Positions 18,479 to 26,137 of a stretch of 64,000 nucleotides of DNA are shown here, piece by piece. Under the pieces are notes generated by a model. It did no database searches, was not told where the DNA came from, and worked only from the letters and a program-made list of their open reading frames with translations. Origin of the DNA: Geobacteraceae bacterium (GTDB lineage: Bacteria; Desulfobacterota; Desulfuromonadia; Geobacterales; Geobacteraceae); assembly GCA_009773645.1 (NCBI GenBank), contig WSYB01000004.1, positions 43,213 to 107,212 on the forward strand. Direction: 5' to 3'. The translations under genes were made by a program, and so were the position numbers. Numbering within the stretch: position 1 is the stretch's first letter; each line of letters opens with the position of its first letter.

Positions 18479-18779
18479 TTGTATTATTATCACTATATTT
18501 TAGAATCCGTGCTTAATTTACAAGCCGGAGAGCTGACACAGCCGATCCGCCTTCTGGGAATCAGAATAACCAACCTGCAATACGCCACCAGCCAGTTGCC
18601 GTTATTCCCGGAAGTACAAACCAAACTCAAGCTGACCGAAGCGATGTGGACAAGGTCAATAACGTCATGGCGACTTTACGGTGATGTTTGGCAATCTGCT
18701 CAATCAGGAAGGTAAAGGGAGTCATGTCATCTCTCCAGCGCGGCAACCAGATGGAATCAGGAATGTGGCGGTACAGTGA
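18479..18779 (+). pseudogene. dinB: Remnant of DNA polymerase IV gene (dinB) 3' end
   Basis: Across shifting frames this encodes the C-terminal end of a Y-family polymerase: PIRLLGIRITNL (little-finger domain), QLPLFPE and LTEAM, then DKVNN, GDFTVMFGNLLN, KGSHVISPA and PDGIRNVAVQ with a TGA at 18777-18779. At least two frameshifts occur between 18640 and 18680, and the catalytic N-terminal two thirds are missing. It cannot make a working polymerase. It marks an old deletion or insertion boundary next to the retron. Confidence 0.75.
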
Positions 18780-19229
18780 TTGTAGTCAATAGCTATCCAA
18801 ACTAATCATTCTCACTTGAGCAGGCCTTAAATTTTAATATACGTGCACCGTCTTTTATAAATACTCACTTATCATAGCGACATAAAACGCAATAAGTACT
18901 TGATTTCAGAGGATAAATGTGTTATTTTGGCTATTGCGAAGCGTATGCTGTGCACTTTACCATGAGTCACTTTAGCATAATGGTTAATTAAAGTTAATTA
19001 ACAAAGAATACAAGCTTTCCACACTCGTCACACGTTACATTTCTGTTACAATTCCAATTTTTTCAACACAATTTTTCCAGTTTTTGCTCGGCTTGGTTCA
19101 GGCGCTGCGCTGGAATATTTAGCGAATAATCGAAATGTTGCCGACACCAGTTAGCAGACGGTGCCGGCGTTTTATATTTTAATCGGCGTGCAGTATTGAC
19201 CCACCTAAGGGAGGAGGAAAAGTTGAGTA
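18780..19229. other. AT-rich intergenic region
   Basis: No gene is seen in these 450 bases. It contains a perfect TTAATTAA...TTAATTAA-type inverted repeat near 18985-19003 and, near its right end, a terminator-like hairpin (listed separately). The promoter for the C39-like gene presumably lies here, but no convincing -35/-10 pair was found. Confidence 0.4.
19140..19180 (+). terminator. Terminator-like hairpin upstream of the C39-like gene
   Basis: GCCGACACC (19140-19148) pairs with GGTGCCGGC (19160-19168) with one G-U or mismatch and is followed by GTTTTATATTTT. It looks like an intrinsic terminator or attenuator reading rightward, 50 bases before the next gene's start. Confidence 0.5.
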
Positions 19230-19835
19230 ATGAAGGTGCCATTTAGACAACAAGTTTCTGAGTATGATTGCGGGCCAACTTCGCTAATCAACGCGTTGAG
19301 TTATCTATTTGACCGGAGAGAAATCCCACCGTTCGTAGTTCATCGGGTTTATAAGGACTGCCTAGATATTGAGTCTTCTCGCGGTACATCAAGCCGAGCC
19401 ATTCAGGACCTTGGGTTTTGGCTCAGCCACTACAAGGAAAAAAGATACAAAAAATTTGCAGTCGAGTCCAAATTTATAAGTGGTGACCAGGTACATTTAC
19501 AAAAAAATAGCAAAATCCTCCAGTGTATTAATTCAGATGGAGCTGCACTGATGATTGTACATTCGAGCCGGAACAACTGGCATTACATCATCGGCCTTCG
19601 CTCGGAAGGTGGCTGGCTGCATTGTTATGATCCCTCGCCACGCTCCAAAAGGTTCATCAATAGTGATGCCGTGCAATTTGTCGATACAACCGGCCAACAG
19701 GACCCAAACTTAATAATTCGTTGCGACTGGCTGGATAAAAATTTCAAAAAGACAAAAGATTCTGACGAGCGCAAATATGTTTTTGGTAGCGTTAATGATC
19801 GCGAATGCCTCTTGCTGAATAGGATTCGCGTATAG
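19230..19835 (+). CDS. C39-like cysteine peptidase domain protein
   Basis: A 201-residue protein with the papain-like C39 pattern: Cys14 in YDCGPTSL, His118 in NWHYIIGL and Asp134 in YDPSP. C39 domains cleave double-glycine leaders in peptide exporters; this protein lacks transporter and ATPase domains and has no signal peptide, so it is a free-standing cytoplasmic peptidase-like protein. Substrate is unknown. GGGAGGAGG lies about 12 bases before the ATG. It sits in the accessory island next to RadC, so a mobile-element or defence role is possible. Confidence 0.75.
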   Translation: MKVPFRQQVSEYDCGPTSLINALSYLFDRREIPPFVVHRVYKDCLDIESSRGTSSRAIQDLGFWLSHYKEKRYKKFAVESKFISGDQVHLQKNSKILQCINSDGAALMIVHSSRNNWHYIIGLRSEGGWLHCYDPSPRSKRFINSDAVQFVDTTGQQDPNLIIRCDWLDKNFKKTKDSDERKYVFGSVNDRECLLLNRIRV

Positions 19836-19954
19836 ACTCAATCAAGGGACGGCTATCATAACGATTCTGTCACGATTGCATGCCAAGATTTACCTTCTGA
19901 AACCTGTTCTTCAGTCTGTTTCCCACTAAGTTCGTATTTTTCCCAAACACCATA

Positions 19955-19998
19955 CAATTACCGGTCCTGGGCTTCCTAAGTCCCGGAACTGGTAATTG
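19955..19998. repeat. 44-bp inverted repeat
   Basis: CAATTACCGGT (19955-19965) and ACTGGTAATTG (19988-19998) form an 11-bp arm pair with one mismatch, with further pairing possible inside. No T-run follows, so it is not a typical terminator. It could be an operator, an RNA structure or an element end. Confidence 0.45.
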
Positions 19999-20149
19999 GC
20001 AAAGATTGCGAAATCAACGACCGATTGTCGGCCCAAACCACATGCTGACAACCGGTGCGGCACAGTTGCGCCTTGCGCTCGATTCCATTGATTCGATCTT
20101 CCCGTACCGAGTGAATCACATCAAAGAATATTTGTTAGGAGGCGACACC

Positions 20150-20380
20150 ATGAGTTTACGGCTTTCTCCAGAAGGACATATTGACCGCAAGATATTGCAA
20201 GCTGTTGCAGCAGCAATCAGGAGTATTGAGGCGCTAACAGGAGCTATTGGGGAGTACGACATCGGTAAAGATGACGCCGAGTTACTTGGTTCCGCATTGA
20301 TTGATCTCTGGTCAATTCTGGAAATCAACGGCTACACCATCGACATTGATACCAATCGACTGAAGAAGGCGAAACCATGA
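20150..20380 (+). CDS. Small hypothetical protein upstream of radC-like gene
   Basis: A 76-residue acidic protein starting MSLRLSPEGHIDRKILQAV. The longer open frame from 20006 is less likely because AGGAGG lies 7 bases ahead of the ATG at 20150. Its stop overlaps the RadC start by 4 bases (20377-20380), so the two are coupled. It is probably all helical; no family was recognised. Small partners of this kind often precede RadC genes on mobile elements. Confidence 0.7.
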   Translation: MSLRLSPEGHIDRKILQAVAAAIRSIEALTGAIGEYDIGKDDAELLGSALIDLWSILEINGYTIDIDTNRLKKAKP

Positions 20381-20877
20381 CAATTGACACCATATTCGGT
20401 CAGGAACAGGCTCCGGCAAAACCCAGGACAATCAAGATCAAGAAAATCAGAGCGGTATATGAAATTTTGGTTATCAAGGAAGAGATTGATAGCTATTTGC
20501 AGCCATTCACCAGATATAACAGCCCAGAGCAGGTTTTCGAAACCTTCAGCTTTTTGCGTCATGAAACAAAGGAATATTTCCTTGCCATTCACCTGGACGG
20601 CAAAAACCGTATCTGCTGCGTTGACGAAGTATCAGTCGGCTCCCTTAATCAGAGCGTTGTCCATCCAAGAGAGGTATTCAAGACAGCACTCTTGTCATCG
20701 GCGGCCGCGATTATCCTGCTGCACAATCATCCAACCGGAGATCCGACACCGAGCAGAGAGGACATAGAAATAACGAAGCGATTGAGGGAAGCAGGAGAGC
20801 TTATCGGCGTGAAGGTATTGGATCACATCATAATCGGTGACAGCTATCTATCGTTTGTAAGCCGGGGATTGCTCTAA
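20377..20877 (+). CDS. RadC-family JAB/MPN domain protein
   Basis: A 166-residue RadC-like protein. The metal-binding JAB motif HNHPTGDPTPSREDI is intact (His116, His118, Asp129). The N-terminal helix-hairpin-helix of chromosomal RadC (about 225 residues) is missing, as is typical of plasmid and island versions. The family's biochemical activity is uncertain; a role in repair was originally assigned wrongly, and JAB folds can be peptidases or nucleases. It is coupled to the preceding 76-residue gene. Confidence 0.88.
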   Translation: MTIDTIFGQEQAPAKPRTIKIKKIRAVYEILVIKEEIDSYLQPFTRYNSPEQVFETFSFLRHETKEYFLAIHLDGKNRICCVDEVSVGSLNQSVVHPREVFKTALLSSAAAIILLHNHPTGDPTPSREDIEITKRLREAGELIGVKVLDHIIIGDSYLSFVSRGLL

Positions 20878-20934
20878 AGAATACACTCATCAAAGTTAGC
20901 AAATATGCAGCAACCGATCATAAGGAGTACAACA

Positions 20935-21213
20935 ATGAAATTCAATTCAGGGCAGCTGGTTGTGACCAGAGGCGTTAATGGTTTGATAGCCAGCAACGAG
21001 GAGTTTGCCAAGCACGTTATGTTGTCAATAAGGAGGCACGTGGCCGGTGATTGGGGTGATGTCTGCGATGAAGATAGGGTTGCCAATGAATTGGCGCTAC
21101 GGGAAGGGGAACGGCTATTATCGGTCTATAAAAAAGAGGGGCTGCCTGCGATATGGATAATAACGGAATGGGATCGGTCGATTACTACCGTGTTATTTCC
21201 TGATGAATATTGA
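20935..21213 (+). CDS. Mobile-element-associated hypothetical protein
   Basis: A 92-residue acidic protein (MKFNSGQLVVTRGVNGLIA), with conserved-looking blocks VAGDWGDVC and IWIITEWDRSITTVLFPDEY. Proteins of this kind are common beside RadC genes in proteobacterial islands and plasmids and are sometimes mis-annotated as restriction subunits; function is unknown. AAGGAG 10 bases before the ATG at 20935 decides the start over the upstream one at 20905. It is the last island gene before the tRNA-Arg. Confidence 0.78.
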   Translation: MKFNSGQLVVTRGVNGLIASNEEFAKHVMLSIRRHVAGDWGDVCDEDRVANELALREGERLLSVYKKEGLPAIWIITEWDRSITTVLFPDEY

Positions 21214-21350
21214 TATATAAGTAATATTGCATTGTAATTGCACAACCAATTGTATTTATTGATTATTATTTCATGTTGTTTCATGCCGTTTCTGTTTATG
21301 GTAAAAAAAGAAACGGCAACAAAACGGCAACAATTATTAAGAACAAGAAG

Positions 21351-21380
21351 AAAAAGACCTAACCAATATTGGCTAAGTCC
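21351..21380 (-). terminator. Terminator downstream of tRNA-Arg
   Basis: On the minus strand GACTTAGCCAA and TTGGTTAGGTC form an almost complete stem (two G-U pairs) followed by TTTTTCTTC. It lies 10 bases past the tRNA 3' end and fits an intrinsic terminator of the tRNA transcript. Confidence 0.75.
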
Positions 21381-21390
21381 TTGTTATAAT

Positions 21391-21467
21391 TGGCGCGCCC
21401 GGAGAGATTCGAACTCCCGACACCCTGGTTCGAAGCCAGGTACTCTATCCAGCTGAGCTACGGGCGC
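21391..21467 (-). tRNA. tRNA-Arg (anticodon TCG)
   Basis: On the minus strand: acceptor GCGCCCG pairs with CGGGCGC, D-arm AGCTCAGCTGGATAGAGT, anticodon stem-loop CCTGG-CTTCGAA-CCAGG giving TCG (reads CGA), and T-arm GGAGTTCGAATCTCT... ; discriminator G and an encoded CCA at 21391-21393. Its 3' end faces the accessory island, the usual geometry when integrative elements use a tRNA as target. Confidence 0.95.
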
Positions 21468-21607
21468 GTTGGATGTGGTTTTCTTCGGTGCCGGGACAGA
21501 ATGCCCGCTTTCCAATTTTGCTGCGGGTGTGCTGCGAGATATATTTTCCAGCTCCCCCGGAAAAAAAAAGAGTCTACGGGAAAGCCCATAAACCCTTTAT
21601 TTAAAAG

Positions 21608-21694
21608 TGGTGCCGAAGACTGGAATCGAACCAGCACGAGGGAACCCTCACCAGAACCTGAATCTGGCGCGTCTACCAATTCCGCCACTTCGGC
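21608..21694 (-). tRNA. tRNA-Leu (anticodon CAG)
   Basis: On the minus strand: acceptor GCCGAAG pairs with CTTCGGC, a long variable arm (GAGGGTTCCCTC), anticodon stem-loop CCAGA-TTCAGGT-TCTGG giving CAG (reads CTG), T-arm GGTTCGATTCC, and encoded CCA at 21608-21610. The 87-nt length is normal for a class II tRNA. It lies 140 bases upstream of tRNA-Arg on the same strand. Confidence 0.95.
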
Positions 21695-21758
21695 ATTTGA
21701 GAACATTTCTTATATCACCGTTTGCAGGTGATTGCAAGGCAAAATTTTGCTCGTCTCT

Positions 21759-23270
21759 TCAGCCGGGTTCATTCCCTTCCAGCATGCGTGGTGTTTTGTC
21801 CAGCGCCTCAAGTGGCTCGATATCCTTGCCCGTTGATGCGCCGAGTTCCTTGAATTTGCGCGCGGTCACCAGTACTCTGGTTTCCAGGGAGCCGACCGCC
21901 TTGTTATAGGAGTCAACGGCCCGTTCCAGCCCCTTGCGGACGTCGGAAAAGTGTCCGGCGAGGGTGGTTATCCTGTCATAGAGGGTTTTGCCGAGTTCGC
22001 TGATTGCCTGGGCGTTTTCTGCAATCTGTTCCTGGCGCCAGCCGTAGGCTACCGCCCTGAGCAGGGCGATCAAAGTCGTCGGCGTGGCGAGAATTACCTT
22101 CTGCTCAACGCCGTATTCGATCAGGCTCGGGTCCTGCTCCAGTGCAGCGCTGAAAAATGTCTCACCGGGGAGGAACAGCACCACGAACTCGGGGGTCGGC
22201 CGGAACTGGTCCCAGTAGGACTTGGCGGAGAGCTTCGAAAGGTGGACCCGGATATGCCGGGCATGCTCCTTCAGTTTGTGCAGTTTATCCTTCTCATTTG
22301 CGGCTTCCAGGGCTTCCAGATACGCTTGCAGGGGGGCTTTGGAATCGACTACGATGTTCTTGCCGTTCGGCAGCTTTATAACCATGTCCGGCCGCAGGCG
22401 CCCATCTTCGCCGCCGGACGACTCCTGCTCGGCAAAATCGCAGTAGGCGATCATGCCGGCGATTTCCACCACCCGCTTCAGCTGGATTTCTCCCCAGCGG
22501 CCGCGTACCGTAGGTGTTCTAAGCGCCTTCACCAGGTTGGCGGTCTCTCCCTGGAGCTGCGACTGGCTTGTTGCCAGGGATTTGATCTGTTCGGTCAGGC
22601 TCACATAGGCGGTGACGCGGCTCTTTTCCAGTTCCTGGATCTTTCCGTCGACCTTTTCGAGAGATTCCTTTACCGGTTTAATCAGTTCGTCAATGGCCTT
22701 CTGCCTGAGTTCCAGATCGCCTTTGGCCCCCTCCTGGAATTTTTCCAGGGTGGCCTTTGCCAAATCCAGGAATGACTGGTTGTTGCTTTTGAGCGCATCC
22801 GCAGAGAGAGCCTTGAATGCATCGGACAGCTTTACGTGCGCCTCGTCCAGAACGGCCAGCTTTTCCTCGGCGGACTTGCGTTCTTCCTGGAGCAGCGTGG
22901 AAAGTTCCGAAATCTTCTCTTTTAGTGCGGTATTTTCGCCATATATGTGCCGTAACTGTTCTTCCCGTTCTTTGCCTGACGCTTCCAGTTCACTGATCCG
23001 GCTGTTTTTTTCCTCTGCCGCCGATCTCTTCTCCGCTTCGGATTTCAGTTCGCTGCGCAACGCAAATATTTCTGCGCTTCCCTTCTCAACCGAGGACTTC
23101 AGCTCGATTATCTGCAGCTCTTTCCCCTGGATGCGCTCGGTCAGGGCGGCTACTTCCGCTTCCAGTCCTGATATTCCCTTTTTATAGGCAAGCTCTGTTT
23201 TGGATTTAAGTAAAATCCATACGATACCACTGCCGATGACGATGCCTGAAATGAGAAATATGTAGTCCAT
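21759..23270 (-). CDS. rmuC: DNA recombination protein RmuC
   Basis: A 503-residue RmuC-family protein, linked in E. coli to limiting inversions at short inverted repeats; the fold is a PD-(D/E)xK nuclease relative. Residues 1-17 form one membrane anchor ([19 protein letters not shown]), about 25-200 a long coiled coil rich in Glu and Lys, and about 210-430 the RmuC domain ([18 protein letters not shown], then [20 protein letters not shown]). Length and order are typical. It is a single leftward gene between the tRNAs and a small membrane-protein gene. Confidence 0.93.
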   Translation of the reverse strand: MDYIFLISGIVIGSGIVWILLKSKTELAYKKGISGLEAEVAALTERIQGKELQIIELKSSVEKGSAEIFALRSELKSEAEKRSAAEEKNSRISELEASGKEREEQLRHIYGENTALKEKISELSTLLQEERKSAEEKLAVLDEAHVKLSDAFKALSADALKSNNQSFLDLAKATLEKFQEGAKGDLELRQKAIDELIKPVKESLEKVDGKIQELEKSRVTAYVSLTEQIKSLATSQSQLQGETANLVKALRTPTVRGRWGEIQLKRVVEIAGMIAYCDFAEQESSGGEDGRLRPDMVIKLPNGKNIVVDSKAPLQAYLEALEAANEKDKLHKLKEHARHIRVHLSKLSAKSYWDQFRPTPEFVVLFLPGETFFSAALEQDPSLIEYGVEQKVILATPTTLIALLRAVAYGWRQEQIAENAQAISELGKTLYDRITTLAGHFSDVRKGLERAVDSYNKAVGSLETRVLVTARKFKELGASTGKDIEPLEALDKTPRMLEGNEPG

Positions 23271-23364
23271 AAAGCGGTGTTCCCTTGGTGCCCATTTCCG
23301 TTAATCGGCCCTTCCGTGATGGCAGGATGAAGAGCCGGAGTTGCCGGGCAAAGGGCAAAGGGTT

Positions 23365-23517
23365 TCAGATAAACAGGGGGCCTTCATCGTCTTTGAATTC
23401 ATCGTTTTCTCTTTTTTTGGGCGCAAGCAGCAGGACCAATCCCACTCCCACTGCGCTGCCCACCAGAAAAGATAGAAGAACCGTTACTGAGCTTGTCTGT
23501 TTTTCGATATCTGACAT
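23365..23517 (-). CDS. Small YtxH-like membrane protein
   Basis: A 50-residue protein (MSDIEKQTSSVTVLLSFLVG...) with one glycine-rich membrane helix, FLVGSAVGVGLVLLLAPKK, and an acidic tail. The glycine-spaced helix followed by APKK is typical of YtxH-type small envelope proteins. GGAGG stands 9 bases before the ATG at 23515-23517. It lies 95 bases ahead of rmuC on the same strand; no functional tie is known. Confidence 0.7.
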   Translation of the reverse strand: MSDIEKQTSSVTVLLSFLVGSAVGVGLVLLLAPKKRENDEFKDDEGPLFI

Positions 23518-23756
23518 AACCTGCTGCCTCCGTTACTTGAAAAATATGGGTAACCCCTGCCGGAACTCTAGGCCGGCTTTTATCTTGACTGTTTGATTAT
23601 ATATCGGACCTTTAACCTAAACCTTTAAGCGAGAGAGTGTGCAGATGGCTATTCGAGTGACCTTGGGGAGAATAGCAGAAATCACCAGAGATGTATAGCC
23701 TTTGAAGAACGGATTGTAGAGTGCGGACCGTCTTCCCGACTCATCAAAACGTCGTA

Positions 23757-25049
23757 TCAGACCTGACCGCACAAATCTTCCAGCGTTCGCAGAAACTCCT
23801 CCACCTTTCTGACATCCTCCATTTCCCGGAATTCCCGATAACCGTCGATGCCGTCAGGGTCGAGTCCCCGGTAAAACATCGGCCGTTTTGCCTTAAGTCC
23901 GAGAAGCGCCTTGTTGATGGCGTAGTTATCGCTATTGAGTTTTTCAGCCGTTCTTTTCAGACCGATAATGACGCTGTAACCGAGCTGGAAAAGCCTCTTC
24001 AGGTACTCCTCCGTAAGGACTCCGGCCGCCTTCTCCTCATTGCCGCCGGTCAGATATTCCAGGGCAATGTTCAGGCAGCCGTAAACACGCTGGAAAACGG
24101 CCTGCATCACTTCATTGTCGGCTAAGGCAGTTTCTTCGGCGACCAGTGCACTGTTGATCAGGTAGTTAAGCTCCAGGAAGAGTTCTTCCGATCCCGCTCG
24201 CGCCAAGGCCCTTTGCAGTAGAGAATCTCCTGTCAGGAGTGGAACGGGAAGGCTTTCCTCGCCGCCGAACGGTACCAGTTTCTTTTCTTCCCCCGGAACG
24301 AATGCGGCAGGGTCGACCCGGGCATAAATTGACAGGGCTTCTTCAAACTCCGGAAAGCCCAGATCGGCCAGCCTTCCGGATCGTAACTGGTAACAGAGCT
24401 CTTCCAGCTCGCTCTGCGGTTCGTTTCTGATCCCCTCCATGAGGGCAAGGTAGAGTGGGTGGTCATTCCTGAAGACGATATCCAGAAGGGTGGCGATGAG
24501 GCGATAATGCTGCGGACTTTTGAAACTGATGAAGTAAATATTGTCGAATGAGTGGTCCCAGTCCGCCAATCGCTCGTCATCGGTGGCCAGTTCCCCTATG
24601 CCGCCGCCGACGGTAACCTCTTTCATGAATATGAGGATCAGGAGTTCGAAGTCGATGTGGGACAACTGATCGAGGACTCGTGCTTCGCCTGCTTCCGCCA
24701 GGTAGCCTAACCACTCCAGGGCCTTTACCTGGGAAAAGGACCACTTTTCCCAGAGCTCCGTGTCCAGAAAGAACGTGAATTGCTCGGGCGATGAAAGTTC
24801 TAAAAGTTCCAGGGCGTCTGTTAATCCGATCTCATTGACCATCCAGAAAAGCTCCTGGGGCTGAAAGGCCCTGGTAAGCTTGTGTGCTTCAGGGTCCGCC
24901 AGGATCAGTTCCATTCGTTTTACGGCCGGCAGTTCCCGCAGTGTGGTGAGTTTTTCAGGGAAAGGCCGCTTCGCAAATTCTTTGCCGCTTATCTTCCCTC
25001 CCTTGATCAGGGTCAGTTTGGCGGAGTGTTGCTTGCTGCTGTTTGGCAT
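23757..25049 (-). CDS. DUF6178-like protein
   Basis: A 430-residue soluble helical protein (start MPNSSKQHSAKLTLIKGGK). Blocks such as ELFWMVNEIGLTDALELL and WLGYLAEAGEARVL give it the look of the DUF6178 family, found mostly in deltaproteobacteria and of unknown function. There is no signal peptide or membrane helix. It is followed at some distance by rmuC and preceded by the CxxCxxCC gene on the same strand. The family name is from memory of its general pattern and should be checked. Confidence 0.65.
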   Translation of the reverse strand: MPNSSKQHSAKLTLIKGGKISGKEFAKRPFPEKLTTLRELPAVKRMELILADPEAHKLTRAFQPQELFWMVNEIGLTDALELLELSSPEQFTFFLDTELWEKWSFSQVKALEWLGYLAEAGEARVLDQLSHIDFELLILIFMKEVTVGGGIGELATDDERLADWDHSFDNIYFISFKSPQHYRLIATLLDIVFRNDHPLYLALMEGIRNEPQSELEELCYQLRSGRLADLGFPEFEEALSIYARVDPAAFVPGEEKKLVPFGGEESLPVPLLTGDSLLQRALARAGSEELFLELNYLINSALVAEETALADNEVMQAVFQRVYGCLNIALEYLTGGNEEKAAGVLTEEYLKRLFQLGYSVIIGLKRTAEKLNSDNYAINKALLGLKAKRPMFYRGLDPDGIDGYREFREMEDVRKVEEFLRTLEDLCGQV

Positions 25050-25079
25050 TGATACCTCTGTATGTAAATTCCGGGCTGG

Positions 25080-25379
25080 TTACCGTTTACGCATCTTTCG
25101 TCTTTCGCGGCGTATCCCCAGCGCCTGACGGTAACCGCATTCGTCATGGAGCCAGTGAAGGTCCTTTACCAGTTCTTCGGTGAGTTGAATGCATTCGGGG
25201 TTGATTTTAGCCCGTCGGTCGTAGATTTTGCACTCCCTTGTAGTGACGTCCAGGTAGCGGCAGGGGGTAGCGGTAAAAAAAATCGTTCCGTTCTCGTCTT
25301 CGATTTTTTCAAAGCAGCAGAGGCCGCACCGGTTACAGAGCGACTCCCATGAATTCTTGATGTCTTCGTTAGTGTCCAT
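25080..25379 (-). CDS. YcgN/YkgJ-like CxxCxxCC metal-cluster protein
   Basis: A protein of about 99 residues with the motif CNRCGLCCFEK and further cysteines in CRYLD, CKIYD, PEC and ECGY, matching the YkgJ/YcgN (UPF0260) group of putative zinc- or iron-chelating proteins. The specific function is unknown. The ATG at 25379 (MDTNEDIKNSW) is preferred; a GTG at 25400 would add seven residues. It runs leftward 30 bases before the DUF6178-like gene. Confidence 0.8.
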   Translation of the reverse strand: MDTNEDIKNSWESLCNRCGLCCFEKIEDENGTIFFTATPCRYLDVTTRECKIYDRRAKINPECIQLTEELVKDLHWLHDECGYRQALGIRRERRKMRKR

Positions 25380-25475
25380 GGCCTGAGGATAACCTATCAC
25401 GCAAAAAAGTCAACGTCTCATCGGTCTTGACGATCAGGGGTGTTTTCAGGCGAGGTCCACCGGCCAGAGGGTCAT

Positions 25476-26132
25476 TTAATCTCCGGATGTCTTGCCTAGG
25501 AGGACTTCGACGGTCCGGTTTTCGAGGGAGAAGCGTACCCGGTCCGGAAAGATTTCCTCGACCCTGGCTCCTCCTACCGTGGCCCCTTGCGTGACCGACA
25601 TGCCGTTTACTACAGCCAGACGACTGGCGCTGTCCTTTTGCCAGGCAATCCCGGATACGCTGAGAACCGGCAGGGGTGCAGCAGTGGCGGGCTGAGCGGT
25701 CTCCGTCCTTGTTTCGGCTGTGGGTGCGGGCTGCTGCGGTGAAGCCGTTGGAGCAGCCGTCTGCATGGCAGGGAGGACCTTCGTTATTGTCCGCGGCGCC
25801 ATGAGCGAAGGGCGGTTTTCAATGACCGATGGTCCGGCAGGGGGAGGCGCATGGTCGAGAAAAGAAGGGGCGGTTGTCTCGGGGCGGTTGGAAGGAGTTG
25901 CCGTGACTGGAGCGGTTTCCTGCCGCATATGGGAAAAACCCCCCATGAGAGCGTAGGTCGCCAGTACGGCCGCAACTGCCACAAACAGCATGCCGGTGAG
26001 GATAAGCCATTTCTGTTTCTGCTCTTTACGACGGCCGGTCTTGAGGATGGCGCCGGCAATATCGGCCGTCTTGCCGCTGCGGGCGGCTTTTTCATCCTCC
26101 AGTTTTTTGAGCGCTTTCAGTATGGAACTCAT
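25476..26132 (-). CDS. gspB: General secretion pathway protein GspB
   Basis: A 218-residue inner-membrane protein. MSSILKALKKLEDEKAARS is the cytoplasmic start typical of GspB/ExeB, a membrane helix follows at about 44-64 (WLILTGMLFVAVAAVLATYA), then a Pro/Thr/Ala-rich linker and a C-terminal domain (LSVSGIAWQKDSASRLAVVN) of the T2SSB type. GspA and GspB carry or insert the type II secretin through peptidoglycan. Start: an ATG five bases after the gspA stop with AGGGGAG ahead of it, preferred over the TTG at 26141. Confidence 0.85.
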   Translation of the reverse strand: MSSILKALKKLEDEKAARSGKTADIAGAILKTGRRKEQKQKWLILTGMLFVAVAAVLATYALMGGFSHMRQETAPVTATPSNRPETTAPSFLDHAPPPAGPSVIENRPSLMAPRTITKVLPAMQTAAPTASPQQPAPTAETRTETAQPATAAPLPVLSVSGIAWQKDSASRLAVVNGMSVTQGATVGGARVEEIFPDRVRFSLENRTVEVLLGKTSGD

Positions 26133-26137
26133 GCCCG

